Source of the DNA: Chara braunii
Lineage: Eukaryota > Streptophyta > Charophyceae > Charales > Characeae
Length of the DNA: 50,611 nucleotides
Reading direction: 5' to 3'
NCBI GenBank assembly: GCA_003427395.1
Contig: BFEA01000170.1
Span: forward strand, 1,160,146 to 1,210,756
Position 1 is the stretch's first letter. Every line of letters starts with the position of its first letter. This document shows, in pieces, positions 11,279-21,677 of the stretch. The notes under the pieces were generated by a model that was given only the letters and a program-made list of their open reading frames with translations, did not search any database and was not told the origin of the DNA. The translations under genes were made by a program, and so were the position numbers.

Positions 11279-11755
11279 TGTCGGAGGGCTCAGTGTCCCG
11301 ACCCTCAGCTAAGTATCCAACGCCTGCTCGGACCCACTACTTACCTATCACCAGCTTAGGAGCTTGTGTACCACATGGGTTTCCTCGGGGAATTGGATTC
11401 CCCACATATGGATTTCTGTAGTGTGCCAGACATACCCAGGTGACACTTTGCAGCAAGCTGCTCCAGTCGGCATTTACATTAGCAATAAATGGGGGTGCGC
11501 CACTGGACTTTCCGTTGGTCCACGCAGGCTTGGCGCTCTGCTGTACAGCAGAGTACTACTGGCCTGTGGCCCTGGTAGCCGTCGGGCTCGCCCAGGGACG
11601 CGGTGCGGTCTTTTTCACCACTCGCCAAATGCCTCTTAGCTAGGTTATGGGTTACCGATCTGGACCCTCGCCTTAGTTCGGGATGATCTAATGACCTATG
11701 GCAACAGAGACGCTATAATTCCCTTCCTTTTCTTATTTTTATTACTATTGTTATC
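11279..11755 (+). repeat. Dispersed repeat, copy 1 (candidate 5' terminal repeat of element B)
   Basis: Aligns with 31456-32040 in the same orientation at roughly 85% by eye. It opens TGTCGGAGGGCTCAGTGTCC and ends near CCTTTTCTTATTTTTATTAC. Copy 2 has about 100 extra bases near 31840-31945. The two copies bracket element B, so they could be its LTRs. A TG start is seen in both, but no clear CA end, so an unrelated dispersed repeat is equally possible. Confidence 0.6.
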
Positions 11756-12389
11756 GTTGTTAATATTATTATTATTGTTATTATTGATTTTTTTTATTTT
11801 TATTTTTTTCCTTCTGTCATTTCGCGGGAAGCAAACGGTTCAATTTCGAACTCAATTGCAGTCTAGGCGGCGAGCTTAGAAGGAGAGAGGATGCCCATTC
11901 GTATCCCGTTATGGGACAATCGTGTCGAACTTTTAATTGTTGCATGCCAGGGCACGAAGTGATTAGTGGTTGATAGCGAAAGGACTTGTTGGCACCACGA
12001 TTATTGAGGATCGGCTTCTTGCTCCCTTCTTTTCATTTATTTCATTTTATTTTATTATTTGTTTTACTCCGTTATTTGTTGAGTTGCATAATGCTCGTAT
12101 GCTGAATCTTAAAAAAAAAAAAAAACTATTTGAGATCTTCGTTTAAAGCACGGGGATCGCCGTATGAGGGGAGCCTACAAAAGGGGGAGAAGAGTTACCT
12201 GTTTAGTTGTTAATCTGTGGGTGCTCGCAGGCTATCTCGTTGCACTAATGCCGCTAGGCTGAGGCTGGAAAGCAGAGTAGTGAGAGCCAAAGTGAGCTAT
12301 CTGTGTGCAAGTGCGTTGAGTGCCGATTCCAGCTAGTTAGGAGCTGACAACCTGGTATCGTATACGGCTTATTCGGGAGAGGCTCGACC

Positions 12390-12680
12390 ATGGTGCGTAG
12401 CAGTGGGATGTACGACTACAGGCCGAAGCACCTCCAGTACATCTGGAGGTGGGAGAAAATGCCGGGAGAGGGTCCTGTGCTAACGACCATCTTGATTACA
12501 GCCGCTGCAACTGGGAGGCAAGGCTGAAGGTGAACGTGGAGGGAGGCAAAGAAGAGGAAATGAGGGCGAACCAGGGCTTGCAATTGGCCATCAGAGAGGC
12601 CAAAGACCGAGCGGAGAGAAGGTGCAGGAGGGACGGTGTGACAGACGAGATAAAGATAAAAGTTGTGTACCACAAGGAAT
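12390..12680 (+). pseudogene. Hypothetical, possibly broken ORF
   Basis: An ATG in a good context (ACCATGG) opens a 45-codon frame (12390-12527) with an aromatic/basic segment (YDYRPKHLQYIWRWEK). The next frame (to 12682) continues with a charged, coiled-coil-like segment rich in Glu/Arg/Lys. A single frameshift would join the two. I do not recognise it. It could be a fragment of a mobile-element protein or chance. Confidence 0.25.
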
Positions 12681-12689
12681 AGACTTCCA

Positions 12690-13674
12690 CGGATACGGCG
12701 GAGAGGGAGCAACAACACCTGGACCGCCATACGGAGGCTGAGAGTGAGGACGCTGCTACCCGGTCCAGGCATGGATTGGACCAATGGTGGTAGGACCACC
12801 CACCCGCCGAGCTTATGGAAAGTGGCCCAGAGGCCAACTCGAGACGACGAAGGGACCGGGGCCGCTAAAACTACAGGTCATCAGGCTAATACGGGTCGAT
12901 GGGACTCAGAGAGCACGGGGCAGTTACAGTCAAGAGACTCTCGACTACGAGGGGTTAGACACGAGAATCTGCAAGGGTACTACAGACTGGACATAGCAGG
13001 GTACGCCTTGATTGAGAGGGTTTCTTGTTGCTGTTGACGTCATCGTCTGTCAGGGAGGTTAATGCCTCTTGGGAAGAAGTCAGTGAGAATCATGGAGAGA
13101 GAGGTGAGTTGTTACGAGAGAGAGAAGGGATTATGCAGACATGTGACATGGGATGAAAGGGGGAGAGAACCTCTAGTGTGATGGGGCTGCTGGCGTCAAC
13201 GGTTCCATGTGAAAAGTTAGAGGATCTTTCGGTGATGCTGGACGAAAAGCCAATGTGTGATCCGTAATCGGGGTGAGAGGGGCCTCCCACCTGACACGGC
13301 CGAGGGAGGCAGTTCAGGGGACCATCTTGCTGCGACAAGGACTGAACGTGTAAATGAGCAACAAGAGCAATCAAGGGCCCTTCTTGGACGGAGAGCCTGT
13401 GAGTCCATCATGGATGGAGGGAGCGCATCCATAGCCGGACAGTCCGTGTCTCCCTCCTTAACCCACGGTTCCGCTGAGGTGATCTACGAACTGTGGCCAT
13501 CATGATCGACTCGTCTTGACGGGCGCAGTGTTGGCTACAACAAATTTGTCCGGCATAATAGTAAAGCCTGAATTATGTGTACCGTCCTGACAAGGGGGAG
13601 GTGGAGACCGACTCGTGATGGAGTCGTGACTGAGAGGGCTAGACGATTACAGGGCAAAGGGAGAGGTAGAGTGC
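12690..13674. other. No recognisable gene
   Basis: Short open frames only; 13257-13505 encodes a Glu/Arg/Ser-rich peptide with no recognisable motif. Confidence 0.4.
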
Positions 13675-14001
13675 ATGTTCTCACTTGCACGAAAGACAGT
13701 GTCTCAGATGGAGGTTTACGGGATCCCCACGAGCTGGGAGAGTGAGGTGGATCTGACCATCTGCACTGGTGACAAGTGTTCAGGTCAAAGCGGAGTGATC
13801 ACGCTAAAGGAAGGGGGACCGATCTTGGCTGTTGGCAACTCTCGACCGATAAGCAGTAGAGAGGCATACCCTGATGTTTTTTGTTATTCATCCTCCTGTG
13901 CCGCGTTTACCAATTGTCCTTTTGATGCCACGCTCGTCAATCTTGAGCTCGCCATGACGATGCGAGAGAGAGAGGAACAACTATCAGGGGTTGAATGCTA
14001 G
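13675..14001 (+). CDS. Hypothetical ORF, 108 codons
   Basis: An open frame of non-biased composition with several cysteines (DLTICTGDKC, FCYSSSC, FTNCPF), ending at a TAG. The frame opens on ATG, but no domain is recognised and there is no homologue elsewhere in the window. It could be part of a decayed mobile element. Confidence 0.2.
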   Translation: MFSLARKTVSQMEVYGIPTSWESEVDLTICTGDKCSGQSGVITLKEGGPILAVGNSRPISSREAYPDVFCYSSSCAAFTNCPFDATLVNLELAMTMREREEQLSGVEC

Positions 14002-17000
14002 GTGACCTGCGTAAAGGAGGATTCGGTTGACACCAGCCTCCCGGTCACCATCATGCTGCTGACGAAGACTTAACTCACGTGAGGCTTCTCTTTTGCTTTG
14101 CGGAGATGCGATGCTCCGACATTGCTCTGCTCTCGTTCATCACTCGTTAATCGTTTGCCAGCTTCGTCGTTGAGAATCAGTACTTGAGTAGGAAGGTTGA
14201 ACTCCTTTTTTTGGGGGAACCACTCTTCAGTGCACAAAAGGCATACTCGCATATACCTTCCCTTTGGGTTGAGAAATAAGTGATGACCTTCGTTTGTCCC
14301 GACTCGTTTTTCGTGTTAGTTCTGGAAAAGGAGGGGAGGGGCGAAGATGTATGATGTTTGCGGGATGACGCGGTTAGCGTAAGGGTCATTGGGGGTGAGG
14401 GCGGTTCTGGACAGTCGCAAGGTGACTTGACGGGTCAGTTGAACGGGCATCACAGAGGTCGCTACAAATAGAGTGTGTCGACAACGTTTATATGAGCAAG
14501 TTTTAGCGATTTGGCGTTAACTTGTCTGCAGTTAAATGAGACCTGAGTGAAGTGATGATCGGCTTCATATAAATTATTTTCGGGTTTCATACGGTAAATG
14601 GATACATGCCTAATAATGTTGTCCGTTGAAATCCAGATTTCTTTGATCCATTCATGAAGTTATAATAGGACCTTGTCACTTGGATTGATGATCTACTTTT
14701 CCCTTTATGAATTGGTAATGTTAATTTACAACCATTGCGCCGTTGCTCGTGAGCCTATTCGCTGTCAGCTGAGGTGCGTAATTGAACTTATGGATGGTTG
14801 TCCCCTCTGCAAAACCTTTGCATTTCTTGTGCTTGTGATCAGTCACTGAAGCCACAGTTAGTCACTGGAATCTCACCCGTCGGTGTTCGTCTCATTTAAT
14901 TGGAATTATTATTTAAAGGTGAGGGGAGTCATAATTTGAGTAAGCAGGGCGGTCCTGCGCCAGATTGAATGAAAGGGGAGATGGATCAGGATTACCAAAC
15001 TAGTTGAGCTAGAAGTGTCCCGCTATCCTATAATTTGTCCCGTTACGAGGGCCTAGAGCAGGTTGATGAGCCTGACGTATGAAAATCACCTGTTATATTC
15101 CATTACTGGAAAGTGCTAAACAGGAGACTCGTTTCGGTAAAATCACACAGACTTATTAATGCCTTTGGCTAACGAGGAGAGGAGGTTCAGGGATCCTCTG
15201 TCTCATCCCCTACTCACAGGTATATGTTAATGGGTCAGAAGAAGATCGCCCTGAAGAGAATAACATACCTTCTCGTCAAGTTCCTACTTGACGGGGATTG
15301 ACTACAAAAGTGGCTCTACCCGATTGCTTCATGAGACATGTCAACATTATTGACTCTCAGACCTTTGCATGCTCACATCCCGTTCAGAACCCTGTTTTGC
15401 TTGAGCTAGTGCAACTAAGCACTCGCTAACCGACATAGCAGTTGGGCATGAAACAGTACCCCAACAGAGGCCAATAGTGTGTTCGGAGTAACTGACTGAG
15501 ACGGGGCCCTCTGATTGCTTGGTCGGGCCCAACATCACATTCCGGAAAGCGCCATTGAAGTTCTGTCTGTGATAATGCAAGCATTTGGATATGATCTATA
15601 GTTAACTACTTAGAAAGCGATGTTCGACGTTGACTATCTCCGGCCTTGACGTAGTGCGTGTCCGCAACGAACACTAGGCTGTGCATTACACTTCAACCTG
15701 ATAACGTTTGGTCATGACCCGATGAAGGGTTGACTGAATCGAACCTTTATGGTCAAGTCTGGCTGGGGATCTCTCCACAAGTAACCCCTGGTCCGATTTT
15801 AGTGATTGCTGGTCATATCTTGCCAATCATCTGATTAAATATGTTTTTCGCTGACCAGTTGTCACTATCTGATCACCTCAATCTCAAATGACAAACGACA
15901 TCTGAAGAGGGGTACCCCACTCTCCTGTCACAAGACGAAAGAAGGGAAGAGGGAGGTTGTCGGATGGAAAACACTCTTGACAACTTGCACTCTTTACCAG
16001 GGTGAAACAAAAGGCTGGGAGGACAGAACGACTGGGGGAATTCATATCTATAAATAAGTAAGTGAGAAAGTGTGTAATCAAAAGAGAGGAAAGTCGAAAA
16101 ACTCCCTCAAGTCTACTAAGTGTATTTTCCACGGTCACAGGATAGGCTGGGGAACTACGTAGTACTGCCTTATCCCGAGAGACTGCATGAGAGAGAAGGG
16201 GAGCAGCCTATGAGTGTTGGGCATGGTTTGGGGCAATATATTTCTGGGCCTTTTTTAGACCTCCCCATTCGAGCAGCCAAGATTATGATCAGTGACACTG
16301 CGGGCAACGAACCCGCCTATCTCTTCCGCAGACTGAGACGTAGTGAACCTCAGCCCTGAAAGTGGATAATTTTCTGTCGACTTGAGAAAGCTATGAGACT
16401 CTTCACGTGAAATCAATTTCTACCTATCCATAAGAGTTTTCCACGAAAGACTATTTCCTATATTTACACGGACCAACAATCAAGGGCAGCCACTTCATTG
16501 TCTCTGTTAGTCTGTTTTCAGGAAGGTCCCAGTGGGCTGAGCTTTGTCCGGGTACTCAGCGCGCAGATACATGTGGTCTGTAAACCACGCCTCAGTTAAA
16601 CCATCCCCTGCCAGTGGTTAGCCAGCAAGTCAGGACTCCCTTTAGCGCCTGAACAACAATTGCACAGAACTAGTGTCAAGGGTACTCGACAACTACTGGA
16701 CGTTCGGACCGACTTCAACGATCCCGAGTTAAGAACGTTTTCTCATTCAGTGTGTGAAACTCACCAAACATATCTGCAGTTTTATTCGGTCAATGGTCTG
16801 AATCTTGGAGTGATAGAGGAATCATGAGAAATGATGCAATTCTAGTGATGAAAAGCAGATCAAACAGGGACAAGAGAGAAGGATGAGCGAAAGAGGCTTG
16901 CCGAGATATGGAGTCTCATAGGCTGGCTCAGAGGGAACTTGCGGTTGGGATGACCGAAGGAAAAAGGTATATCGAATATGTGCTTTACTTTTACGACCAC

Positions 17001-17374
17001 AATGATAAACTACACAACACTGACTCACTTCTAGAAACTGTTGAACATGCCAAGGCTAAGCTCAACTGAAAGCTTGTAGGTCTCTTGGATGGTGTTCAAT
17101 TTGCATTCCAACAATCTTCAATCAACTTTGCAATAAATTTTCAATCAATCTTCAATCAATACTCTGTCATTTCATGTTACTCAAGAACCTCTATCAGAGA
17201 GAATTAGCAATTAATCATTTCCAGTTGATACAAAGTTCGGTATCAGTCAGGCGGGGTCCATATCAGACGACACAAGGATCAATGACAATCAAAGATTGTC
17301 CTCATCAGGAGACACAAATCAGTCCCAACATTCAGCAACTGCACATGAGTGCAGTCCAGTCGTTCTCGGTCTAG
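14002..17374. other. No recognisable gene; presumptive 5' non-coding region of element B
   Basis: No open frame here has a recognisable domain (longest about 84 codons). Short perfect inverted repeats occur, for example CGTCAAGT (15274-15281) with ACTTGACG (15286-15293) around a four-base loop. Near 17100-17160 there is a short AATCAATCTTCAATCAA repeat. Confidence 0.45.
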
Positions 17375-18000
17375 GAGGCTGTTTTGATCGGTTTCAACAA
17401 GATTGCTTTAAAAGATGCTTTCCAACATCGATATGTCAGCATGGGCTTCAAACAAGAGGACCTATCCATCTATGTGGTTCACACCGAGTTTGCTGGAGGT
17501 ACCATACATGACCTGAGACCCTACGTGAAGAAAGGCAAAGAGACTCGTAAAAATTTCGACTCAGTTTGGGTCTCAGCAGCCAAACACCTAGAGAAGAAAG
17601 AAAGGGAGCTTGATGAGGGTGTGAGCAAATTGATTCATAGCTTCGGACCGAAACTCTACACTGATTGCCCCAGACCTCCAGTTCCCTTCCTTCTCACAGG
17701 CGTTTCTTGTTGGGGAGACTTGGTAGAACTAGCCAAGAGGTATATTTCCCCTGCGGTGATTAATTACGAGGTATTGGCAGAATCCTCCGAGTTCCGGCAT
17801 CTCAGACGAGGGATCTTCTCTCAACCATATCTTCCTACTTTATGGGAGGAGTTTTTAGCTATCGTTGACTTTCGTATCATGAGACTTGACCAAAAGTGTT
17901 CGGAGCTCGCAGTGTTCAAGTGGCTCATCATCCAAGGACCACTATCTCAGAGAGTACAGAGACTTGGCTCGAAGCGTAAGAGATACATAACAAAATGACA
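17375..18000 (+). CDS. RPY-module protein, upstream copy
   Basis: The frame is open from 17375 to the TGA at 17998-18000; the first ATG is about 17441. A segment around residue 10-45 (DAFQHRYVSMGF, then FAGGTIHDLRPYV) aligns with the RPY module of the small ORFs in elements A and B. It is followed by the usual KKERELDEG-like charged helix and PRPPVPFLL...CWGDLVEL tail. The C-terminal ~90 residues are unique to this copy. It lies upstream of the primer-binding-site-like sequence, so it may belong to another copy or to a long leader. Function unknown. Confidence 0.55.
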
Positions 18001-18491
18001 GATTGAGTGTGAGGTCCAAAGGGATGAGTGAGGACTCGTGATTAGTGTTCGTCATGCTCCCTCCATGTGTACTCTATGAGATTATCAAAATTTTTCATTC
18101 TTCCCTCATTTATCTTATCATTGCTCGAGTCAGTCAATCTTGTTTTTTTTTGTGTTGCCTCAGCTGGATGATTACGTTCTCTAATGATCCTGTCACAGTT
18201 CTCAAAATTAGAAAATTGGCAAAATTGATGCATGCATGATATACCAGAATTTTCTGATTACTACTTGCATAAATCTGGTTGTTTCAAATCAAAATAAAAG
18301 ATTCCTAAGACCGGGGACCGGCGAAGACCGCAATTAAAGGGTCTCACTCGAAGCCGCATGCACACAAAAGGAAGAGACTTGCTATATTTAATTTATTTGA
18401 TTTATTGCAGACATCATTCAAAACTCTGCGTGACAACCTGTTGGCTTTCCGGTCGCCAAAAATGGTCCGACTGGAAAAAATGCGACAAAAA
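18001..18491. other. AT-rich non-coding region upstream of the primer-binding-like site
   Basis: No gene. The stretch 18412-18445 (around CTCTGCGTGACAACCTG) aligns with 38085-38130 in element A (CCTGCGTGACAGTCTG), showing that A and B are homologous here. Confidence 0.5.
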
Positions 18492-18509
18492 TGGCGTCGT
18501 TGCCGGGGA
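18492..18509 (+). promoter_or_regulatory. Candidate primer-binding site, tRNA-Asp type
   Basis: TGGCGTCGTTGCCGGGGA matches the complement of the plant tRNA-Asp 3' end (TGGCGCCGTTGCCGGGGA) at 17 of 18 bases. That primer is known from plant Athila-type gypsy elements. An upstream ...GCGACA could be the LTR end. In element A the homologous place (about 38145-38160) reads TTGGCTAGGGGAG, as if the centre had been lost. Confidence 0.65.
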
Positions 18510-18619
18510 CATAAAAATCTTTTGTGTCTGGAACGAGCCTAGGTCAGCATCAACTTTGAGCGTTGATTAGGGTTTTGGAACTGTTGACAATCTCTGAATT
18601 TTCAGACTGACTTTATTCT

Positions 18620-18872
18620 TGGAGGGAGATATCTAAGATATTCGTTCCTACGTCAAGAAGGGAGACTGTAATGATGGTGAGATTCTTAAATGACTATGGA
18701 AAATAGTTGTTCAATCTATCTATGATGAGAAGACAAAATTGATCAAGTAAAGGAAGACACTAGAATGGGGGTTAATGCTAATAACCTATGAGACAATTCC
18801 AATTTCTCCTATCCCTAGCGGCTATTGTAATGGAAGTAATTGACTACCAATTATCAACATGGTATTAAAATG
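18620..18872 (+). pseudogene. Broken RPY-module ORF (element B, first)
   Basis: Too broken to appear as an ORF. The frame reads DIRSYVKKGD, then a KIVVQSIYDEK-like helix, then IPISPIPSGYCNGSN and LPIINMVLKW, interrupted by three or more stops. It aligns end to end with the first small ORF of element A (38276-38673). Both copies have TGA at the Trp position before PIIN. Confidence 0.6.
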
Positions 18873-18892
18873 GGAGAGATGAGCAAGGTGTC

Positions 18893-19320
18893 ATGAAAAC
18901 AAAAGAAATTTTAGCAGAAGAAATCAGTCAACGGAGATCAAAATTTGACAGAGGTTCAAATCCAAGCAAAGAAAAAGTCGAGTGCCTCCCGAGATCACAG
19001 AGTGCTTTAAGCGAGAAGGAAGTGTTGTCATACAAGATCGTCAAATATGAGATGGTCAAGAATGAATGGGAGCAGAAACGATTCTATGTCCTTACATTCT
19101 ACTTTACAGACTTGGACATATATGATGTAATAATTTATGTTCCTAAAGAAAAACGTGTTCATGTTGTGTATGAGAGATGCTAAGAATTTGCTGAGAAAGT
19201 TGTACTAAGAGAGAAAAAAAGACTTGAGAGAGAAAATAAGTGTTTCATTGGATCTACTCGGCTTGCTGTCTTTGAGGGATTCCCACTCCTCCTTTACCTT
19301 ATATTCTGTCAAGAAACAAC
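18893..19320 (+). pseudogene. RPY-module ORF (element B, second), interrupted
   Basis: Starts with an ATG and is open to 19183. The module core is SYKIVKYEMVK, then FYVLTFYFTDLDIYDVIIYV. After a stop the same frame continues with LREKKRLEREN and VFEGFPLLLY, the usual second half. The N-terminal ~45 residues (charged, MKTKEILAEE) are not found in the other copies. Confidence 0.55.
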
Positions 19321-19439
19321 TGGTTTGTTGTGATTGAGTTTGTACTGAAAGTGAGAAGAGACAAAAGATGCAAATGAGTCACCCATATATACTTCCAAAA
19401 GTGAGACCCTGGCTTAGGTTGGGAAAATGATATAGGAGG

Positions 19440-19832
19440 ATGAGTAAGGAGGATTCTGATAAGATGCTCAATTTTCTTAATTCTATAACAAGGAGAGTTG
19501 TGATTCTCTACGAGATTGTGAGGTATGAGGCACTAAAGAATTTGGGATGGGAACATGATGATATGCATGTTCTTACCTGCTATTTTATTGACCTTGATGA
19601 GTTTGACATTGAGATTTATGTGCCACGACATAGGTTTGAAGAGTTTATAAGTGGTCGATGTTGGCAACGAGCATCATACATTGTACATGACGAAAGAAGA
19701 AGACTTGAACAAGAAGGGGACAACTTCTCATGGAGTACCTATGCCAGACCTTTCGTTTGGATATCGTCTCCATATGTTGAAGAACTTACGTTTTTAAGGA
19801 ATAATTGGTCAGTCATGATAAATTTTGTATGA
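19440..19832 (+). CDS. RPY-module protein (element B, third), intact frame
   Basis: 130 codons from ATG to TGA without internal stops, the best-preserved module of element B. It shows ILYEIVRYEALK, then HVLTCYFIDLDEFDIEIYV, the charged helix HDERRRLEQEGDN and the tail ending NNWSV, where the Trp is kept. Function unknown; the fold looks like alternating strands followed by a helix. Confidence 0.6.
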   Translation: MSKEDSDKMLNFLNSITRRVVILYEIVRYEALKNLGWEHDDMHVLTCYFIDLDEFDIEIYVPRHRFEEFISGRCWQRASYIVHDERRRLEQEGDNFSWSTYARPFVWISSPYVEELTFLRNNWSVMINFV

Positions 19833-19882
19833 AAGGTGAAGAAGGCTTAAGAAAAACACTCTAAAAAAAAAAAAAAACTATT

Positions 19883-20377
19883 ATGAGAGATAATTTTTAT
19901 GAAGTGACAGGATTCGATAATCCTTTTGTAATTCTGAGATATGAGACATGTATAAGAGAGTGTATGATATTTCACATTTTAGTGGTCAAATTCCTGAACA
20001 TCGGCAGCTGGGACGTAATAATTTACGCTCCAGCGTGCCCAGAGAAGGAAGTTGATTATTTGGAATGTCAGATAGGAACCTATGTAAGTCTTATAAGAAC
20101 AAAATAATGGTTTGAAAAGTTACAAAGAAAAGTAACTTGGGGAAAGGAAATAAGACAATTTGAGAGACTCCTTAGTTTCTTAACTACCGATGACTTTCAT
20201 GATAGGAGAGACTGGTCGCCTCTCATGGAAGTTATTGCCATAGTAGGTAACACAAGAGAGAGTAACTCTACAATGGTGATAAAGTCCTTACTCTTAAATA
20301 CTTTTGAGCACCAGTTTGAGATCCGGACTACACTCTTTCATAGATCTACCTCTCCTGACGTTGTCCATAGTGATTGA
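19883..20377 (+). pseudogene. RPY-module ORF (element B, fourth), orthologue of 39413-39937
   Basis: Open from ATG to 20107, then a TAA; the frame continues to the TGA at 20375-20377. Module core NPFVILRYETC and ILVVKFLNIGSWDVIIY, then VTWGKEIRQFERLLSFLTT and RRDWSPLMEVIAIVG. This longer tail is shared only with the fourth small ORF of element A, so the two are orthologous. B keeps CAA where A has TAA in the RQFER segment. Confidence 0.6.
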
Positions 20378-20379
20378 TA

Positions 20380-20625
20380 ATGTCTGGTTCCGCTGAACAG
20401 TTAACATTTGGGGTTGTATTGAAAGGAAAGATAGTCAAGACAGAGGAGACTCTTCGGATCTCAGACAGGAGTCTCTCTACTTTGAATAAACTTGAGTTTT
20501 TGCAACCTTTCTTTGATCGTATGAGAGACTCAGCCTTGAGAACCGTTACTAACCAGACTGAGATTAACTATTTACTAAAGGTGGTGAAAGTGAAGATTAC
20601 TGAGAGAATATCGATAGATGGTTAA
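20380..20625 (+). CDS. DQT-module protein (element B, first)
   Basis: The ATG follows two bases after the previous ORF's TGA. About 80 codons. LTFGVVLKGKIV, then RMRDSALRTVTNQTEINYLL, aligns with 39081-39416 of element A (ELMRAAAFRAITDQTKIRHLL). The shared core AxRxITxQTxIxxLL defines this second family. Not recognised; possibly truncated by the adjacent satellite. Confidence 0.55.
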   Translation: MSGSAEQLTFGVVLKGKIVKTEETLRISDRSLSTLNKLEFLQPFFDRMRDSALRTVTNQTEINYLLKVVKVKITERISIDG

Positions 20626-20639
20626 CAACAGACACTATT

Positions 20640-21135
20640 TACATGTCACTTTCAGCCGCTTCAGGTCCCCACCTAAAACTCCTGAAATGACCAGAAGCGG
20701 CTAAAGCTTCTAAAAGTGGTTTCGGGTGACCCCATCCAAATGATTGGATGCGGGTACTCGAAACACGTTTCAGAAACTTCAGTCACTTCAGCGGTTTCAA
20801 ATCCCTACGTGAAATTCATGAAATGACCTGAAGTGACTGAAGGTTCTAAAAGGGGTTTCAGGTACCCCCATCCAAATGGTTGGATGAGGGTACCTGAAAC
20901 CCCTTTCAGAAACTTCAGCCACTTTAGCGGTTTTAGGTCCCCACCTGAAATTCCTGAAATGACCTGAAGTGGCTGAAGCTTCTGAAAGGGGTTTCAGGGA
21001 CCCCCATTCAACTATTTGGATGGGGGTACCTGAAACCCATTTCAGAAGCTTCAGCCACTTGCGGTCATTACAGCGGTTTCAGGTCCCCACATGAAATTCA
21101 TGAAATAACATGAAGTTACTGAAAAAACAGGCAGA
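20640..21135. repeat. 136-bp palindromic satellite inside element B
   Basis: Three or more units, with centres CCATCCAAATGATTGGATG-like at 20732, 20868 and 21004, exactly 136 bases apart. Around the second centre, arms 20831-20875 and 20880-20924 pair at 41 of 45 positions with a 4-base loop. A second palindrome centre (TCAGGTCCCCACCTGA) lies between them, so the array can fold in two registers. It separates two DQT ORFs. Element A has no counterpart. Confidence 0.9.
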
Positions 21136-21348
21136 AAAAAACAAACAAACATAAAACTTGTCCTTCAAACCACCCGAAGCTTCTGAAATGACTTGAAGTG
21201 TCTTTAAACCATTTCAGCGGTTTCAGACCACTTCATAATCTTTCATTCTGAAATTTTAGGTGGTCAGTAATTATTAGTGAGAATATCATATCACTCCTCT
21301 AGAGATCGAGTCTCTCTTGCCAGAAGAATCAACAACGGTTCATAAGCC

Positions 21349-21615
21349 ATGCAATTTAACTATGTGATTATAGACATAACACAGTACTTCATGATTCGGG
21401 GAACTGTGAAAGGATATAACGGAAGACTTAGTAGGGATGATGTGAAGGAACTGATTGAAGCTAATATTGGAAGGCTGAGGAGAATTGAGTTGCCCATGAT
21501 CACCACCCAATCTATTATTGCCTACACTTTCTACGTACAAAATTCTAAAGGGGTGGAGCAAAAAAGGGAGGAGAGAAACGAACTTGTATCCCTTGCGAGA
21601 AAAGTACGAGATTGA
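21349..21615 (+). CDS. DQT-like ORF (element B, second)
   Basis: 88 codons from ATG to TGA directly upstream of gag. YFMIRGTVKGYNGRLSRDDV then ELIEANIGRLRRIELPMITT weakly follows the DQT pattern of 39081-39416 (GCDTRLGSRDEV, RAAAFRAITD). The similarity is partial, so membership is tentative. Confidence 0.4.
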   Translation: MQFNYVIIDITQYFMIRGTVKGYNGRLSRDDVKELIEANIGRLRRIELPMITTQSIIAYTFYVQNSKGVEQKREERNELVSLARKVRD

Positions 21616-21677
21616 AAATAAGAAAAAAGAGGTCAAAAGTGACATGAAGAGAGATAAGAGAGTTTCAGGGGAAGTTT

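Noticed and set aside
19430-19442. Shine-Dalgarno-like AGGAGG before an ATG
   Set aside because: Gene structure and repeats are eukaryotic; a single purine-rich match is expected by chance.
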